A DNA stretch of 39,487 bases. Origin: an uncultured Collinsella sp. (GTDB lineage: Bacteria; Actinomycetota; Coriobacteriia; Coriobacteriales; Coriobacteriaceae). A program made the position numbers and the translations under genes. Location: contig CABUSR010000020.1 in the NCBI GenBank assembly GCA_902494245.1, forward strand, positions 1 to 39,487, read 5' to 3'. A model generated the notes under the pieces. The model was given only the letters and a program-made list of their open reading frames with translations. It made no database searches and was not told where the DNA came from. The first letter of the stretch is position 1; each line of letters opens with the position of its first letter. Positions 16,383 through 23,724 of this stretch are shown in pieces.

Positions 16383-17366
16383 TTAGTAGGAAAGCTTCCA
16401 CATGTAGCGACGCATGGTCAGCGGGTGCTGACGGGCCTCGGCGATCTGGTTGCCGTACTCGCGCATAACGGCGAGGTGCAGCAGCGGGTTGAAGTAGGTG
16501 ACGACGCTTGCGGGCACAGCGTCAGCCAGGCCGTAGTCCTTGGAGTCGATCAGAGCGACCTTGGCGCCCATGCGCTTAAGGAAGGTGAGGGCGCGGGCGT
16601 CCATCGGACGGGTGGCGCCATCGGACATGAAGAAGACGTAGGGCTTACCCTCGGTGGAAACCTCGAACGGGCCGTGGAAGTACTCGCCGGTGTTGTAGGC
16701 AGCGGCGTCGATCCACTGCATCTCGGTGAACAGGAAGGCGGCGTGAGAGTAAGCCATCTTCTCGGAGGCACCGGAAGCCATGAAGTAGATCATCTTGTCG
16801 TCCTTGAAGTCCTCGGCGAACTTCTTGGCGAGCTTCTTGCAGTGCTGAGCGGCGTTCTCGCAGAGCTCGAAGACGTTGGTGAGGCCGGTGATCATGTCCT
16901 CGTAGTGGTCATAGCCCTCGGTCTGCTGAAGGATCTCGACAGCAAGAGCGATGGCGTAGCCGGGCTTCTCGCACTTGGCAGCGAAGTTGGCATGGAAGCC
17001 GTGAACGATGACGTAGTCAGCGTCGACGGTCAGAGCGGAGCCAGCCTTGTTGGTGAGGGAGACGACCGGGCAGTTGTGCTTCTTGGCGGTCTTGTTGGCC
17101 TCGACGGTCTCGGGCGTGGAGCCACCGAGGGAGCAGGTGATCACGAAGGTGTGCTCGTTGACCCAGGAAGGCGTGTCGTAGTTGAACTCGTTAGCGGTGA
17201 AGATCTGAACGTTCAACTTGTCCGTGTTGTTAGCCAGGAAGTACTTGGCGGGGTAAAGGTCGGACATGGAAGCACCGCAGCCGACGAAAGCGACGCTGTG
17301 GATCTCGTGGTTGGACAGGACGTCAGCGACGATCTGCTTAGGGAGGTTAAGGTCGATCTCGTACAT
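16383..17366 (-). CDS. SIS-domain sugar-amine deglycase B (PTS-linked)
   Basis: This 327-residue double-SIS protein is related to FrlB, FraB and GfrF. The first SIS domain carries TCSLGGSTPETV (about 78-88). Glu215 (TEMQW) and His231 (EYFHGPFE) form the expected catalytic pair. It follows PTS genes IIAB-IIC-IID, the arrangement of the Salmonella gfr system, where deglycases act on PTS-phosphorylated fructoselysine or glucoselysine. I infer a 6-phospho-Amadori substrate, but the amine part is unknown. ATG 17366 is 9 bp from AAAGGA. The 199-bp gap to IID holds two hairpins and may allow different expression levels. Confidence 0.88.
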   Translation of the reverse strand: MYEIDLNLPKQIVADVLSNHEIHSVAFVGCGASMSDLYPAKYFLANNTDKLNVQIFTANEFNYDTPSWVNEHTFVITCSLGGSTPETVEANKTAKKHNCPVVSLTNKAGSALTVDADYVIVHGFHANFAAKCEKPGYAIALAVEILQQTEGYDHYEDMITGLTNVFELCENAAQHCKKLAKKFAEDFKDDKMIYFMASGASEKMAYSHAAFLFTEMQWIDAAAYNTGEYFHGPFEVSTEGKPYVFFMSDGATRPMDARALTFLKRMGAKVALIDSKDYGLADAVPASVVTYFNPLLHLAVMREYGNQIAEARQHPLTMRRYMWKLSY

Positions 17367-17457
17367 CTGACACATTCCTTTCGATTTTTGCGGCGCCACA
17401 TTGCCGGGCGCTCGCAGGGTTACCGTGGTTTGGACCGAGTCGCCGGCCCGTTAAGGA

Positions 17458-17486
17458 TGCGACAAAGGGACTGTCCCATTGTCGCA
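17458..17486. repeat. REP-like palindrome
   Basis: TGCGACAA (17458-17465) pairs with TTGTCGCA (17479-17486), enclosing GGGACTGTCCC. It is inside the gap between the IID gene and deglycase B. Confidence 0.6.
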
Positions 17487-17500
17487 TTTTGGGGATGGAA

Positions 17501-17531
17501 GCCTGCCTGGGGTATGGGATGCCAGGCAGGC
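17501..17531 (-). other. Intercistronic hairpin in the PTS operon
   Basis: GCCTGCCTGG (17501-17510) pairs with CCAGGCAGGC (17522-17531). There is no T-run on the minus strand, so this is more likely an mRNA-stabilising or processing hairpin than a terminator. Confidence 0.55.
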
Positions 17532-17565
17532 CCCCGGGGGAAAGCGGTTAGACGCTTGGTCGCGA

Positions 17566-18399
17566 CTAGGCCAGGATGCCGGCCGCGGAGAGGGCGATGC
17601 CGCCCACGATGGCGATCACGAGAAGCCAACCGGTGTTGACGTTCTTCTTGATGAGCCAGTACATAAGGCCGGTGAGGCCAAGGGAGATCATCTGGGGCAT
17701 CATGCCGTCCAAGATGTCCTGGATAACGACGGTGCCCTCAGCGAACTGCAGCGGGGTGGTGGCGCCAATCAGCGTAGCGATCATGCCGCCCACGGACATA
17801 AGACCCACGATGCCGCAGACATACATGAGCTTCTCCATGAGGTCGCCGCCCTGAAGCTTGCTCAGGTACTCGTGGCCGCCCTGATAGCCCATCTTGGCTG
17901 CGAACCAGGTGATCAGCACAGAGGGGACGATGGAGATGAGCATGGCCAGGATCGGGCCCATGATGGAGCCCTGCTGAGCCAGCTGAACGCCCAGGCCAAA
18001 GGCGATAACGCGGATGGTGCCCTGGAAGAAGGAGTCACCGATGCCGGAAAGCGGACCCATGAGGGAGGTCTTGACCGCGTTGATCGAATCGGGATCGAAG
18101 TTCTCGGGATCCTTGGCGTACTCCTCCTCCATGGAGGCGGTGAGGCCTAGGATGAAGGCGCTCGTCTGCGGGGTGCAGTTGTAGAACGCCATGTGACGGT
18201 GGTAAGCCTCTTTCTTAGCAGCGAGCTGCTTGGGGTCGGACTCATCCGGATAGAGGCGATCGAGCGTGGGAACCATGCCGTAGAGGAAGCCCATGTTCAT
18301 CTGACGCTCGTAGTTCCAAGAGGCCTGGATGGCCCAGGAGCGCCAGAAGAACTGGCTGACCTTCTTGTTCAGGGACACGTCCTTGGTTGCGGTTGCCAT
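17566..18399 (-). CDS. PTS mannose/fructose/sorbose family IID component
   Basis: This 277-residue membrane subunit pairs with IIC to form the sugar channel. It has the family features: an N-terminal region with SWAIQASWNYERQMNMGF (about 21-38), the loop SLMGPLSGIGDSFFQGTIR (about 111-129), and C-terminal hydrophobic helices. ATG 18399 has GGAGG 8 bp upstream, and the IIC stop codon is only 13 bp before the start, so the two are tightly coupled. Substrate is not evident, but linkage to deglycase B suggests a sugar-amine conjugate. Confidence 0.95.
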   Translation of the reverse strand: MATATKDVSLNKKVSQFFWRSWAIQASWNYERQMNMGFLYGMVPTLDRLYPDESDPKQLAAKKEAYHRHMAFYNCTPQTSAFILGLTASMEEEYAKDPENFDPDSINAVKTSLMGPLSGIGDSFFQGTIRVIAFGLGVQLAQQGSIMGPILAMLISIVPSVLITWFAAKMGYQGGHEYLSKLQGGDLMEKLMYVCGIVGLMSVGGMIATLIGATTPLQFAEGTVVIQDILDGMMPQMISLGLTGLMYWLIKKNVNTGWLLVIAIVGGIALSAAGILA

Positions 18400-18412
18400 A
18401 GTGTGTTCCTCC

Positions 18413-19207
18413 TTAGTCTTCGTCGTCTTCGAGCGGATCATAGTCGGAATCGACACCGGCGGCTGCATGGGAACCGTTGAACTTGAAGCCCATGAAGACG
18501 ACAGCCAGGCACACACCGATCAGAGCGACCGCGATGACGGACAGGTTGAGGTAAGCGGCGAGCAGGAAACCGATGAACAGGAACGGGGTCATACCCTTCT
18601 TGATCATCATGGTGAGCAGCAGGGCCAAGCCGTAGGCGGTCATGATCTTGGTCGAAACGTTCAGACCAGTGGACAGCCACTCGGGAACCATGTTGACGAT
18701 GGCCTGAACCAGGTCGGTGCCAACAAAGACGGCGAGGAAGATCGGCAGGAAGTACATGACGGCGTACAGACCGGAGCCGGCGCAGATGTGCATACGGTAG
18801 GCGGTCTTGAACTTTCCGTTATCGATCGCGCTATCTGCCACATGGGTGAGGGCGGCGATGATGGAACGGAACACGATGCCGAGGAGCTGACCCAGGACGG
18901 CGACCGGGATGGCGATCGTCATGGCGGTCTCGGCGGAAGCATCGGTCAGGCACGCAAAGGCAGCGGCCACGATGCCGCCCAGGACCATGTCGGGCGGAAC
19001 GGCGGCGCCGACCTGCACCAGGCCCATGGACACGAGCTCGACGGCGGCACCGACGGCAAGGCCGGTGGGCACATCGCCCAGCAGCAGACCGACGAGCGTA
19101 GCGCCAACGAGGGGCTGCTCGAAGTTAAGACGACCGAGCAGGCGGGAGTCCCACATGCAGAACACGCCGACGAGGCCGACGAGCACCGCACTGATGAACG
19201 CATTCAT
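18413..19207 (-). CDS. PTS mannose/fructose/sorbose family IIC component
   Basis: This 264-residue integral membrane protein is highly hydrophobic, with about 7-8 helices. Early it shows FEQPLVGATLVGLLLGD (about 29-45), followed by GAAVELVSMGLVQVGAAVPPD (two parts), both typical of EIIC of the Man family. The C-terminus is a short acidic tail (DYDPLEDDED). ATG 19207 lies 6 bp after AAAGGAG. It is the second gene of the PTS operon, 36 bp after IIAB. Confidence 0.95.
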   Translation of the reverse strand: MNAFISAVLVGLVGVFCMWDSRLLGRLNFEQPLVGATLVGLLLGDVPTGLAVGAAVELVSMGLVQVGAAVPPDMVLGGIVAAAFACLTDASAETAMTIAIPVAVLGQLLGIVFRSIIAALTHVADSAIDNGKFKTAYRMHICAGSGLYAVMYFLPIFLAVFVGTDLVQAIVNMVPEWLSTGLNVSTKIMTAYGLALLLTMMIKKGMTPFLFIGFLLAAYLNLSVIAVALIGVCLAVVFMGFKFNGSHAAAGVDSDYDPLEDDED

Positions 19208-19243
19208 ACCCTTCTCCTTTCAGTCAGGCAAAAGCCTGGTTGA

Positions 19244-20167
19244 TTACAGCTTGGCGTCGATGTCGACGCTCTGATACGTAGGGGTCTGCTGAACATAGAG
19301 CTTGATGCCCATGTCGAGCAGCTGGTTGACGTCGGCCTTCTGGGTGGCGTCGAGGAAGACGGAGCTGTCCTTGCCGCCGACCTGATCGGCACCGTCGTGG
19401 TTGGCGGTGGCGCCCAGGTTGATGGCGTCGAGCTTGTAGCCCTTGCAGAACTGCAGCATCTCGGCAGTGTTGCCAAAGACGAACATGACGCGCTCGCCGA
19501 GGGTGTTGAGCTTGTCCATCTTGGCGAGGGCACGCTCGACGGTGAAGACGTTCAGGCGCACGCCCTGGGGCTTGGCCAGCTTAAGAGCGCCCTTCTTGAT
19601 GTCATCGTTGGCGGCAGCGTTGTCGACGACGATGATGCGCTCGGCCTGAACCTTGGTGGTCCAGGTAAAGACGACCTGGCCGTGCAGCAGACGGTAGTCA
19701 AGACGTGCAAGGACGATCTTGGCGGGACCGGAGCTGTGACGGGACGCCTTGGCCTTCTTGGCGGGAGCCGCGGCGGCCTCGACCGGTGCGTTGGGGTTGG
19801 TCAGGCCGGTGCGGGCCTCGTTGATGAGGGCCGCGAGCTCGGCGCCCTTGACGGGGACGGGGCTCACAGCGAGCGTGAGCGCCAGCGGGATGTTGAAACC
19901 GCTGACAACCGTGAACTTCGTGCCGTTCTTGGAAAGCTCGACCATGTTGTTGTTGACCGAGCTGCCGAGCATATCGGTCAGCACATAGACGGTGTCGTCC
20001 GTGTTGAACGTGGCGATCATGGCGTCCACCTTATTGGTGATGGGCTCCTTGTCGTCACGAGCAAGCGACACGACGTGGACGTTCGACACGTCGCCGAGAA
20101 CCATCTCGAGCGTGTCTTTGGCGCCTGCGGCCAGGCCGCCATGAGATGCGAGAATGATCTGATTCAT
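19244..20167 (-). CDS. PTS mannose family fused IIA-IIB component
   Basis: This 307-residue cytoplasmic protein joins IIA (about 1-125, phosphorylated at His9 in ASHGGLA) to IIB (about 150-307, His162 in DYRLLHGQV) through an Ala/Lys-rich linker (about 126-148). It passes phosphate from HPr to the incoming sugar. It is the first gene of the operon IIAB-IIC-IID-deglycase B. The ATG has AGGAGGAG 4-5 bp upstream. A -10-like TATACT and a 15-bp AACGT-n5-ACGTT palindrome lie just before it. In Salmonella gfr the A and B parts are separate, so the fusion is a difference. Confidence 0.95.
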   Translation of the reverse strand: MNQIILASHGGLAAGAKDTLEMVLGDVSNVHVVSLARDDKEPITNKVDAMIATFNTDDTVYVLTDMLGSSVNNNMVELSKNGTKFTVVSGFNIPLALTLAVSPVPVKGAELAALINEARTGLTNPNAPVEAAAAPAKKAKASRHSSGPAKIVLARLDYRLLHGQVVFTWTTKVQAERIIVVDNAAANDDIKKGALKLAKPQGVRLNVFTVERALAKMDKLNTLGERVMFVFGNTAEMLQFCKGYKLDAINLGATANHDGADQVGGKDSSVFLDATQKADVNQLLDMGIKLYVQQTPTYQSVDIDAKL

Positions 20168-20198
20168 CTTGCCTCCTCCTTTTCGTTATTGTCATTAT

Positions 20199-20235
20199 AA
20201 CGTCTTATACGTTGCGGATATTGCTAATTAGTATA
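20199..20235 (-). promoter_or_regulatory. Promoter and operator of the PTS operon
   Basis: A minus-strand TATACT (-10 candidate, 20230-20235) is followed downstream by the palindrome AACGTCTTATACGTT (20199-20213), which would sit just past the transcription start. This placement suits a repressor, and regulator 2 is the best candidate. No clear -35 box is seen. Confidence 0.5.
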
Positions 20236-20350
20236 AAGACCGTTCGCGGGTGAAAATCGACCGTTGACGGGTTTAACGTACTCGAAACGTTGGGGCCGGG
20301 TAGGCCGGCGCTGGCTGGATAACCCGAGGTCAGACCCTGCGCGCAATCCT

Positions 20351-21433
20351 CTATCGCACGAAGTACCAGGGGCTTTCCTGTACGGTGGGTTCCAGCGCAA
20401 TGCCGGTGCGTTCCTTAAACAGATCCATGTCCTGAGATTTTTCGGTCCACCACGCGTTGGGCTTAAAGGTCATGCTCTCAATGACATGACCGACAAACAC
20501 ACTGTTGCGCAGCTTGGAGAAGTCGGTGTTCATAATCAGGATGGACGCGAGCACCAACACGATGCCCAGGACTTTAATCGCGCCGGCGGGCTCGGCGTAG
20601 ACACCAATGCCCACCAGTACGGTGACGACCGTCTCGAAAGACATTACGACGGGAACTTTCGATGTCTCGAGCCCCATGGACAGACCCTGCATATATAAGA
20701 TGTAAGCAACGGCTGTGGGGATGAGTCCAAAGCCAAGGAACAGCAGCAGCAGCTGTGGCGACATTGCCGCGGCGACATCCGGCCACGGAGCCGCGATAGC
20801 CGCCATAACCGCACCGCCAAAAACAAAGCCCCAAAACGTGACAGCCAGCGGGTGGACCGTCTTGGTTGCTATTCGGCTAAACACCGCGAGCGACGCACCA
20901 CAAAGGCCTGCAATCACGCCCGACGTGACGCCCCAAACCGAAAAATGAAAACCGGAAAAGTCGCCATTGGTCACTGCAAGCACGCAGCCTACGATGTTAA
21001 AGACAATGGCAACGAGCTTGTTGGGGGTCACGTCCTCGCGATAAAGCACGCGGCCGAGCATGACGCCAAACACCGGCGAGGTGTAGAGCAGCACCGAGGC
21101 CGTGGACATGCCCACCTCGCCCATGCACTCGTAATAACAGGTGTTGGCGGCGGCCAAACCGACGATGCCGACAAGCGCACAGGGAACAAGCTCTTTAGGG
21201 CTTGCCTTGAACAGGGCCAGCGGACCCTGAGCCACGGTAGACCCCTCACCCGGACGGCAGCCCATAAACATCAGGACCGGCGCCAAGATAAGCGCTCCGA
21301 CCAACAAGCGAAAGGCAGCCATGCTCTGGGACGAAACGCCCATGGCCGAGATGCCGTTTACAAAGATTCCGATGCTGCCCCACATAAGCGCGGCGATCAG
21401 CACCAGCACATAGCCCAGATTGCTCTTCTTCAA
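20351..21433 (-). CDS. DMT superfamily transporter (EamA family)
   Basis: This 360-residue inner-membrane protein has ten predicted helices in two EamA repeats (about 8-150 and 165-305). Typical signatures include LIAALMWGSIGIF near the start and SVLLYTSPVFGVMLGR mid-way, followed by a longer polar tail (about 310-360). EamA proteins often export amino acids or other metabolites. Translation starts at TTG 21433, 5 bp after GAGGAGG. It lies immediately upstream of the PTS operon and has a related operator-like site, so export of the amine freed by the deglycase is a reasonable guess. Confidence 0.9.
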   Translation of the reverse strand: MKKSNLGYVLVLIAALMWGSIGIFVNGISAMGVSSQSMAAFRLLVGALILAPVLMFMGCRPGEGSTVAQGPLALFKASPKELVPCALVGIVGLAAANTCYYECMGEVGMSTASVLLYTSPVFGVMLGRVLYREDVTPNKLVAIVFNIVGCVLAVTNGDFSGFHFSVWGVTSGVIAGLCGASLAVFSRIATKTVHPLAVTFWGFVFGGAVMAAIAAPWPDVAAAMSPQLLLLFLGFGLIPTAVAYILYMQGLSMGLETSKVPVVMSFETVVTVLVGIGVYAEPAGAIKVLGIVLVLASILIMNTDFSKLRNSVFVGHVIESMTFKPNAWWTEKSQDMDLFKERTGIALEPTVQESPWYFVR

Positions 21434-21472
21434 CGCAGCCTCCTCGGTATTGTTTCCAATATGTTTCGTACT

Positions 21473-21489
21473 ACGTTATAGTCGTTATA
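21473..21489. promoter_or_regulatory. Possible regulator-2 operator before the EamA gene
   Basis: ACGTTATAGTCGTTATA lies 40 bp upstream of the TTG start. Its reverse complement shares ATAACG-n-CTATA-ACGT with the PTS operator (20199-20213). Confidence 0.4.
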
Positions 21490-21545
21490 TACATTTTTCA
21501 AGACACAAATCGCCGAACGGAAAAATCTGCTTCCCCACATACTCA

Positions 21546-21589
21546 TTGGGGACGTTCCCAAATGACTAGTCATTTAAGAACGTCCCCAA
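21546..21589. repeat. REP-like palindrome, copy 2
   Basis: This 44-bp palindrome has the same length and arms as 13093-13136 (TTGGGGACGTTC, centre ACTAGT, GAACGTCCCCAA). It lies 12 bp before S1 copy 2. Confidence 0.8.
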
Positions 21590-21601
21590 CGTCTAAGGCA
21601 C

Positions 21602-21765
21602 CGCTGGTTGAGCATAAGTCAGCGAGCGGGCCGCATTTGAGGCAAGGTGGCGTGAAACGAAAGGGCGCTGACCTTCTGGTCGCGCCCTTGAAGTTGAACG
21701 TCAGATTGTCCAAATGCGGTCCGCGCAGCGTCGAGCCGTTACGCGGTTTGGTAAAACCGCGTAAC
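21602..21765 (+). repeat. Structured element S1, copy 2
   Basis: Pairings: P0 CGCTG (21602-21606) with CAGCG (21620-21624); P1 GCGGGCCGCATTTG (21626-21639) with 21711-21724 (one G-U); P2 TGGCGT (21648-21653) with ACGTCA (21698-21703, one G-U); P3 GGGCGC-GACC (21663-21673) with GGTCGCGCCC (21678-21687); P4 GTTACGCGGTTT (21738-21749) with 21754-21765. P1, P3 and P4 sequences are unrelated to those in copy 1, while the flanking single-stranded parts are conserved. P4 ends 2 bases from the stop codon of deglycase C. Confidence 0.75.
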
Positions 21766-21767
21766 TC

Positions 21768-22760
21768 TTAGTAGTCCAGCTTCCACATGTAGCGGCGCGT
21801 CATGTAGTCCTTGTGGGTGACGGCAGAGAGCGCACGCATGTACACGTTGTTGAGGATCGGGGCAAAGATCAGGTGGTTGAAGTACTCGCTCACGCTGTCC
21901 TTGATGTCGTTGAGGCCGAGCTCCTTGGCGTCGAGCTGATAGACGCGCTCGCCACCGTACTGGTTGACGAAGCGGATGCCGCGCTCGTCGTTGCAGCGGC
22001 TGCGGCCGACGCTGATGAGCTGGAACAGCGAGGTGCGCTTGTCCAGGATCTCGAAGGGGCCGTGGAAGAAGTCGCAGGTGTTGATGGTGCAGGAGTCGAT
22101 CTGCAGCATCTCCTGCACGTTGCAGATGCTAAAGACGTAGGCGGCACCAAAGAGCGGGCCCTGAGCCATCACGTTGATGCAGGGCTTGTCGGCGTTCTGC
22201 TCGGCCCACTTGGCAGCGAGCGGACGGGTGTACTCGACGGCCTTGCGATAGATGGGGTCGACCAAGTCGAACGCGGCCATAGCGGTCTCGTACTCGGCAT
22301 AGCCCTCGGTCTGCTGCGTAAGCTCCATGGCGATCATGGTCACGACGGCGGAGTTGGTACGGCCCATGCAAGACTCGTCGACGGCCAGGCTGTCATACTG
22401 AATCTTGTAGTCGCAGACCTCGGTGAGGCCGGACTCGTCGACATAGATGGCGATGGTGCTGGCGCCGTGGTCCTTGGCGACCTGGGCGGCGACGATGGTC
22501 TCCTTGGTGCCGCGCATGGACACGACGACGGCCAGGGTGTTCTCGTTGACGTAGGCAGGGGTTGCGTGCACGAACTCGTTGCTGGTGTAGCTGGAGCTCA
22601 CGACCTGCGTGGCCTCGTGCTCCATAAAGTACTGGGCAGGATAGTTGCCGCCGTTGGATCCGCCGGCGCCAATCCACACGACGCGCTTGATGCCGCCCTT
22701 GTCTGCCTTGTCGGCCAAAACCTGGGAGACGACGTCCTTAACCTGTTCCTGAGTAGTCAT
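21768..22760 (-). CDS. SIS-domain sugar-amine deglycase C (divergent paralogue)
   Basis: This 330-residue double-SIS protein keeps the catalytic-type pair Glu217 (QEMLQ) and His233 (DFFHGPFE). It differs from deglycases A and B: the usual GEYFHGPFE is CDFFHGPFE, and the first SIS loop is VSMRGTKETI, lacking the S-G/T-x-T pattern. The C-terminus DYMTRRYMWKLDY strongly resembles that of deglycase B (LTMRRYMWKLSY). It is divergent from gntR-3, with paired operator-like sites between them. I infer a related but distinct sugar-amine phosphate. The ATG has AAAGG 10 bp upstream. Confidence 0.85.
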   Translation of the reverse strand: MTTQEQVKDVVSQVLADKADKGGIKRVVWIGAGGSNGGNYPAQYFMEHEATQVVSSSYTSNEFVHATPAYVNENTLAVVVSMRGTKETIVAAQVAKDHGASTIAIYVDESGLTEVCDYKIQYDSLAVDESCMGRTNSAVVTMIAMELTQQTEGYAEYETAMAAFDLVDPIYRKAVEYTRPLAAKWAEQNADKPCINVMAQGPLFGAAYVFSICNVQEMLQIDSCTINTCDFFHGPFEILDKRTSLFQLISVGRSRCNDERGIRFVNQYGGERVYQLDAKELGLNDIKDSVSEYFNHLIFAPILNNVYMRALSAVTHKDYMTRRYMWKLDY

Positions 22761-22798
22761 CGTGCATCAGCCTTTCTTCTCGTTTGATGCTCTCGATG

Positions 22799-22957
22799 GC
22801 ATACAAGTTACATACATGTTTTGGTTATGTCGACTAGTTGTATGCTATATTTGTCTTAGAAAATTTGCTGATACGGTTTTCGATAACTTAATACCAGCGG
22901 TTTTGTTGTTGTATTGAATACATGCTTGATTAGATACGCATACAGGTTAGATACAGG
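22799..22957. promoter_or_regulatory. Paired operator-like sites between deglycase C and gntR-3
   Basis: GCATACAAGTTACATACATG (22799-22818) and GCATACAGGTTAGATACAGG (22938-22957) match at 17 of 20. One lies near each divergent start codon. A weaker inverted GCATACAACTA is at about 22836-22847. The 205-bp spacer is otherwise AT-rich with several TATATT-like boxes. Confidence 0.55.
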
Positions 22958-22965
22958 TTGATCGC

Positions 22966-23688
22966 ATGAACGCTTCATCTAAAAAGAGACTGACCCAATA
23001 CGAGCGCTTGGCGGGCATGCTGCGCGACCGCATCGCCTCCGGCACCTACGCGCGCGGAGACAAGCTGCCGTCCGAGATGGAACTCATGGACGAATCGGGG
23101 CTGTCGCGTAGCACCGTACGCCACGCCCTTAAGGTGCTCGTTGATGAGGGCCTGGTGCGCACCGAGCGCGGGCGTGGCGCCTTTGTGGCCGACACGCCGG
23201 CGCTCCACGAGAACAACCTGGTGTTTTCGAGCTACACGACACAGGTCCAGGGTCAGGGTATGAAGCCCACCACGCGCACGGTGGACTCGGGCTTTGCCAA
23301 GGCCGCGGGCAATGCGGCCAAGTTCTTCGATGTCGCCGTGGGCAGCAAGCTCGTCAAACTTGTCCGACTGCGTTATCTGGACGATGCGCCGCTGTGCCTG
23401 GAGACCACCTATCTACCACCGAGCTTCGAAGCACTCATCGATCGCGATATCAACGGTTCGCTCTACGCCACGCTGCGCCAGGAATTCCATCGCGCGCCGG
23501 CACAGGGGCACAAGACCTTTGAGGTGTGCTATGCCTCGCAAAACGAGGCGTTTTTGCTCAACGTTGAGCGCGGGCAGGCGCTGATCCTGATCACCGACTA
23601 CGTCTACGACACCGACGGCCGACCGCTCCATGTCTCCAAGCGCATCCAGCGCACCGACCGTGCCAAATACACCGAGCCCATCGGCTAA
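22966..23688 (+). CDS. GntR family regulator 3 (UTRA type)
   Basis: This 240-residue regulator has a winged helix at about 10-78 (DKLPSEMELMDESGLSRSTV, then TERGRGAFV) and a UTRA domain from about 88 to the end. Unlike regulators 1 and 2 it lacks the GSRYV end and has a KRIQRTDRAKY tail. It is transcribed away from deglycase C and probably represses both genes through the sites at 22799 and 22938. Its stop codon is formed by the first bases of repeat R3 copy 3. Confidence 0.92.
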   Translation: MNASSKKRLTQYERLAGMLRDRIASGTYARGDKLPSEMELMDESGLSRSTVRHALKVLVDEGLVRTERGRGAFVADTPALHENNLVFSSYTTQVQGQGMKPTTRTVDSGFAKAAGNAAKFFDVAVGSKLVKLVRLRYLDDAPLCLETTYLPPSFEALIDRDINGSLYATLRQEFHRAPAQGHKTFEVCYASQNEAFLLNVERGQALILITDYVYDTDGRPLHVSKRIQRTDRAKYTEPIG

Positions 23689-23724
23689 CCTGCCAAAATA
23701 AACCTGCCCCTAAATGGTAGGTTT
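23688..23724 (+). repeat. Dispersed repeat R3, copy 3 (short)
   Basis: AACCTGCCAAAATAAACCTG starts this copy and AATGGTAGGTTT ends it, matching the core of 4681-4713. It supplies the gntR-3 stop codon on the plus strand and the GNAT stop codon and last residues on the minus strand. Confidence 0.7.

Noticed and set aside
16425..17639. 404-codon plus-strand frame opposite deglycase B
   Set aside because: It is a shadow of a real gene, with no ribosome site and no recognisable domain.
13093..21589. Possible CRISPR array or phage attachment sites from repeated palindromes
   Set aside because: There are no regular unique spacers and no cas, integrase or phage genes nearby; the palindromic form fits REP-type repeats.
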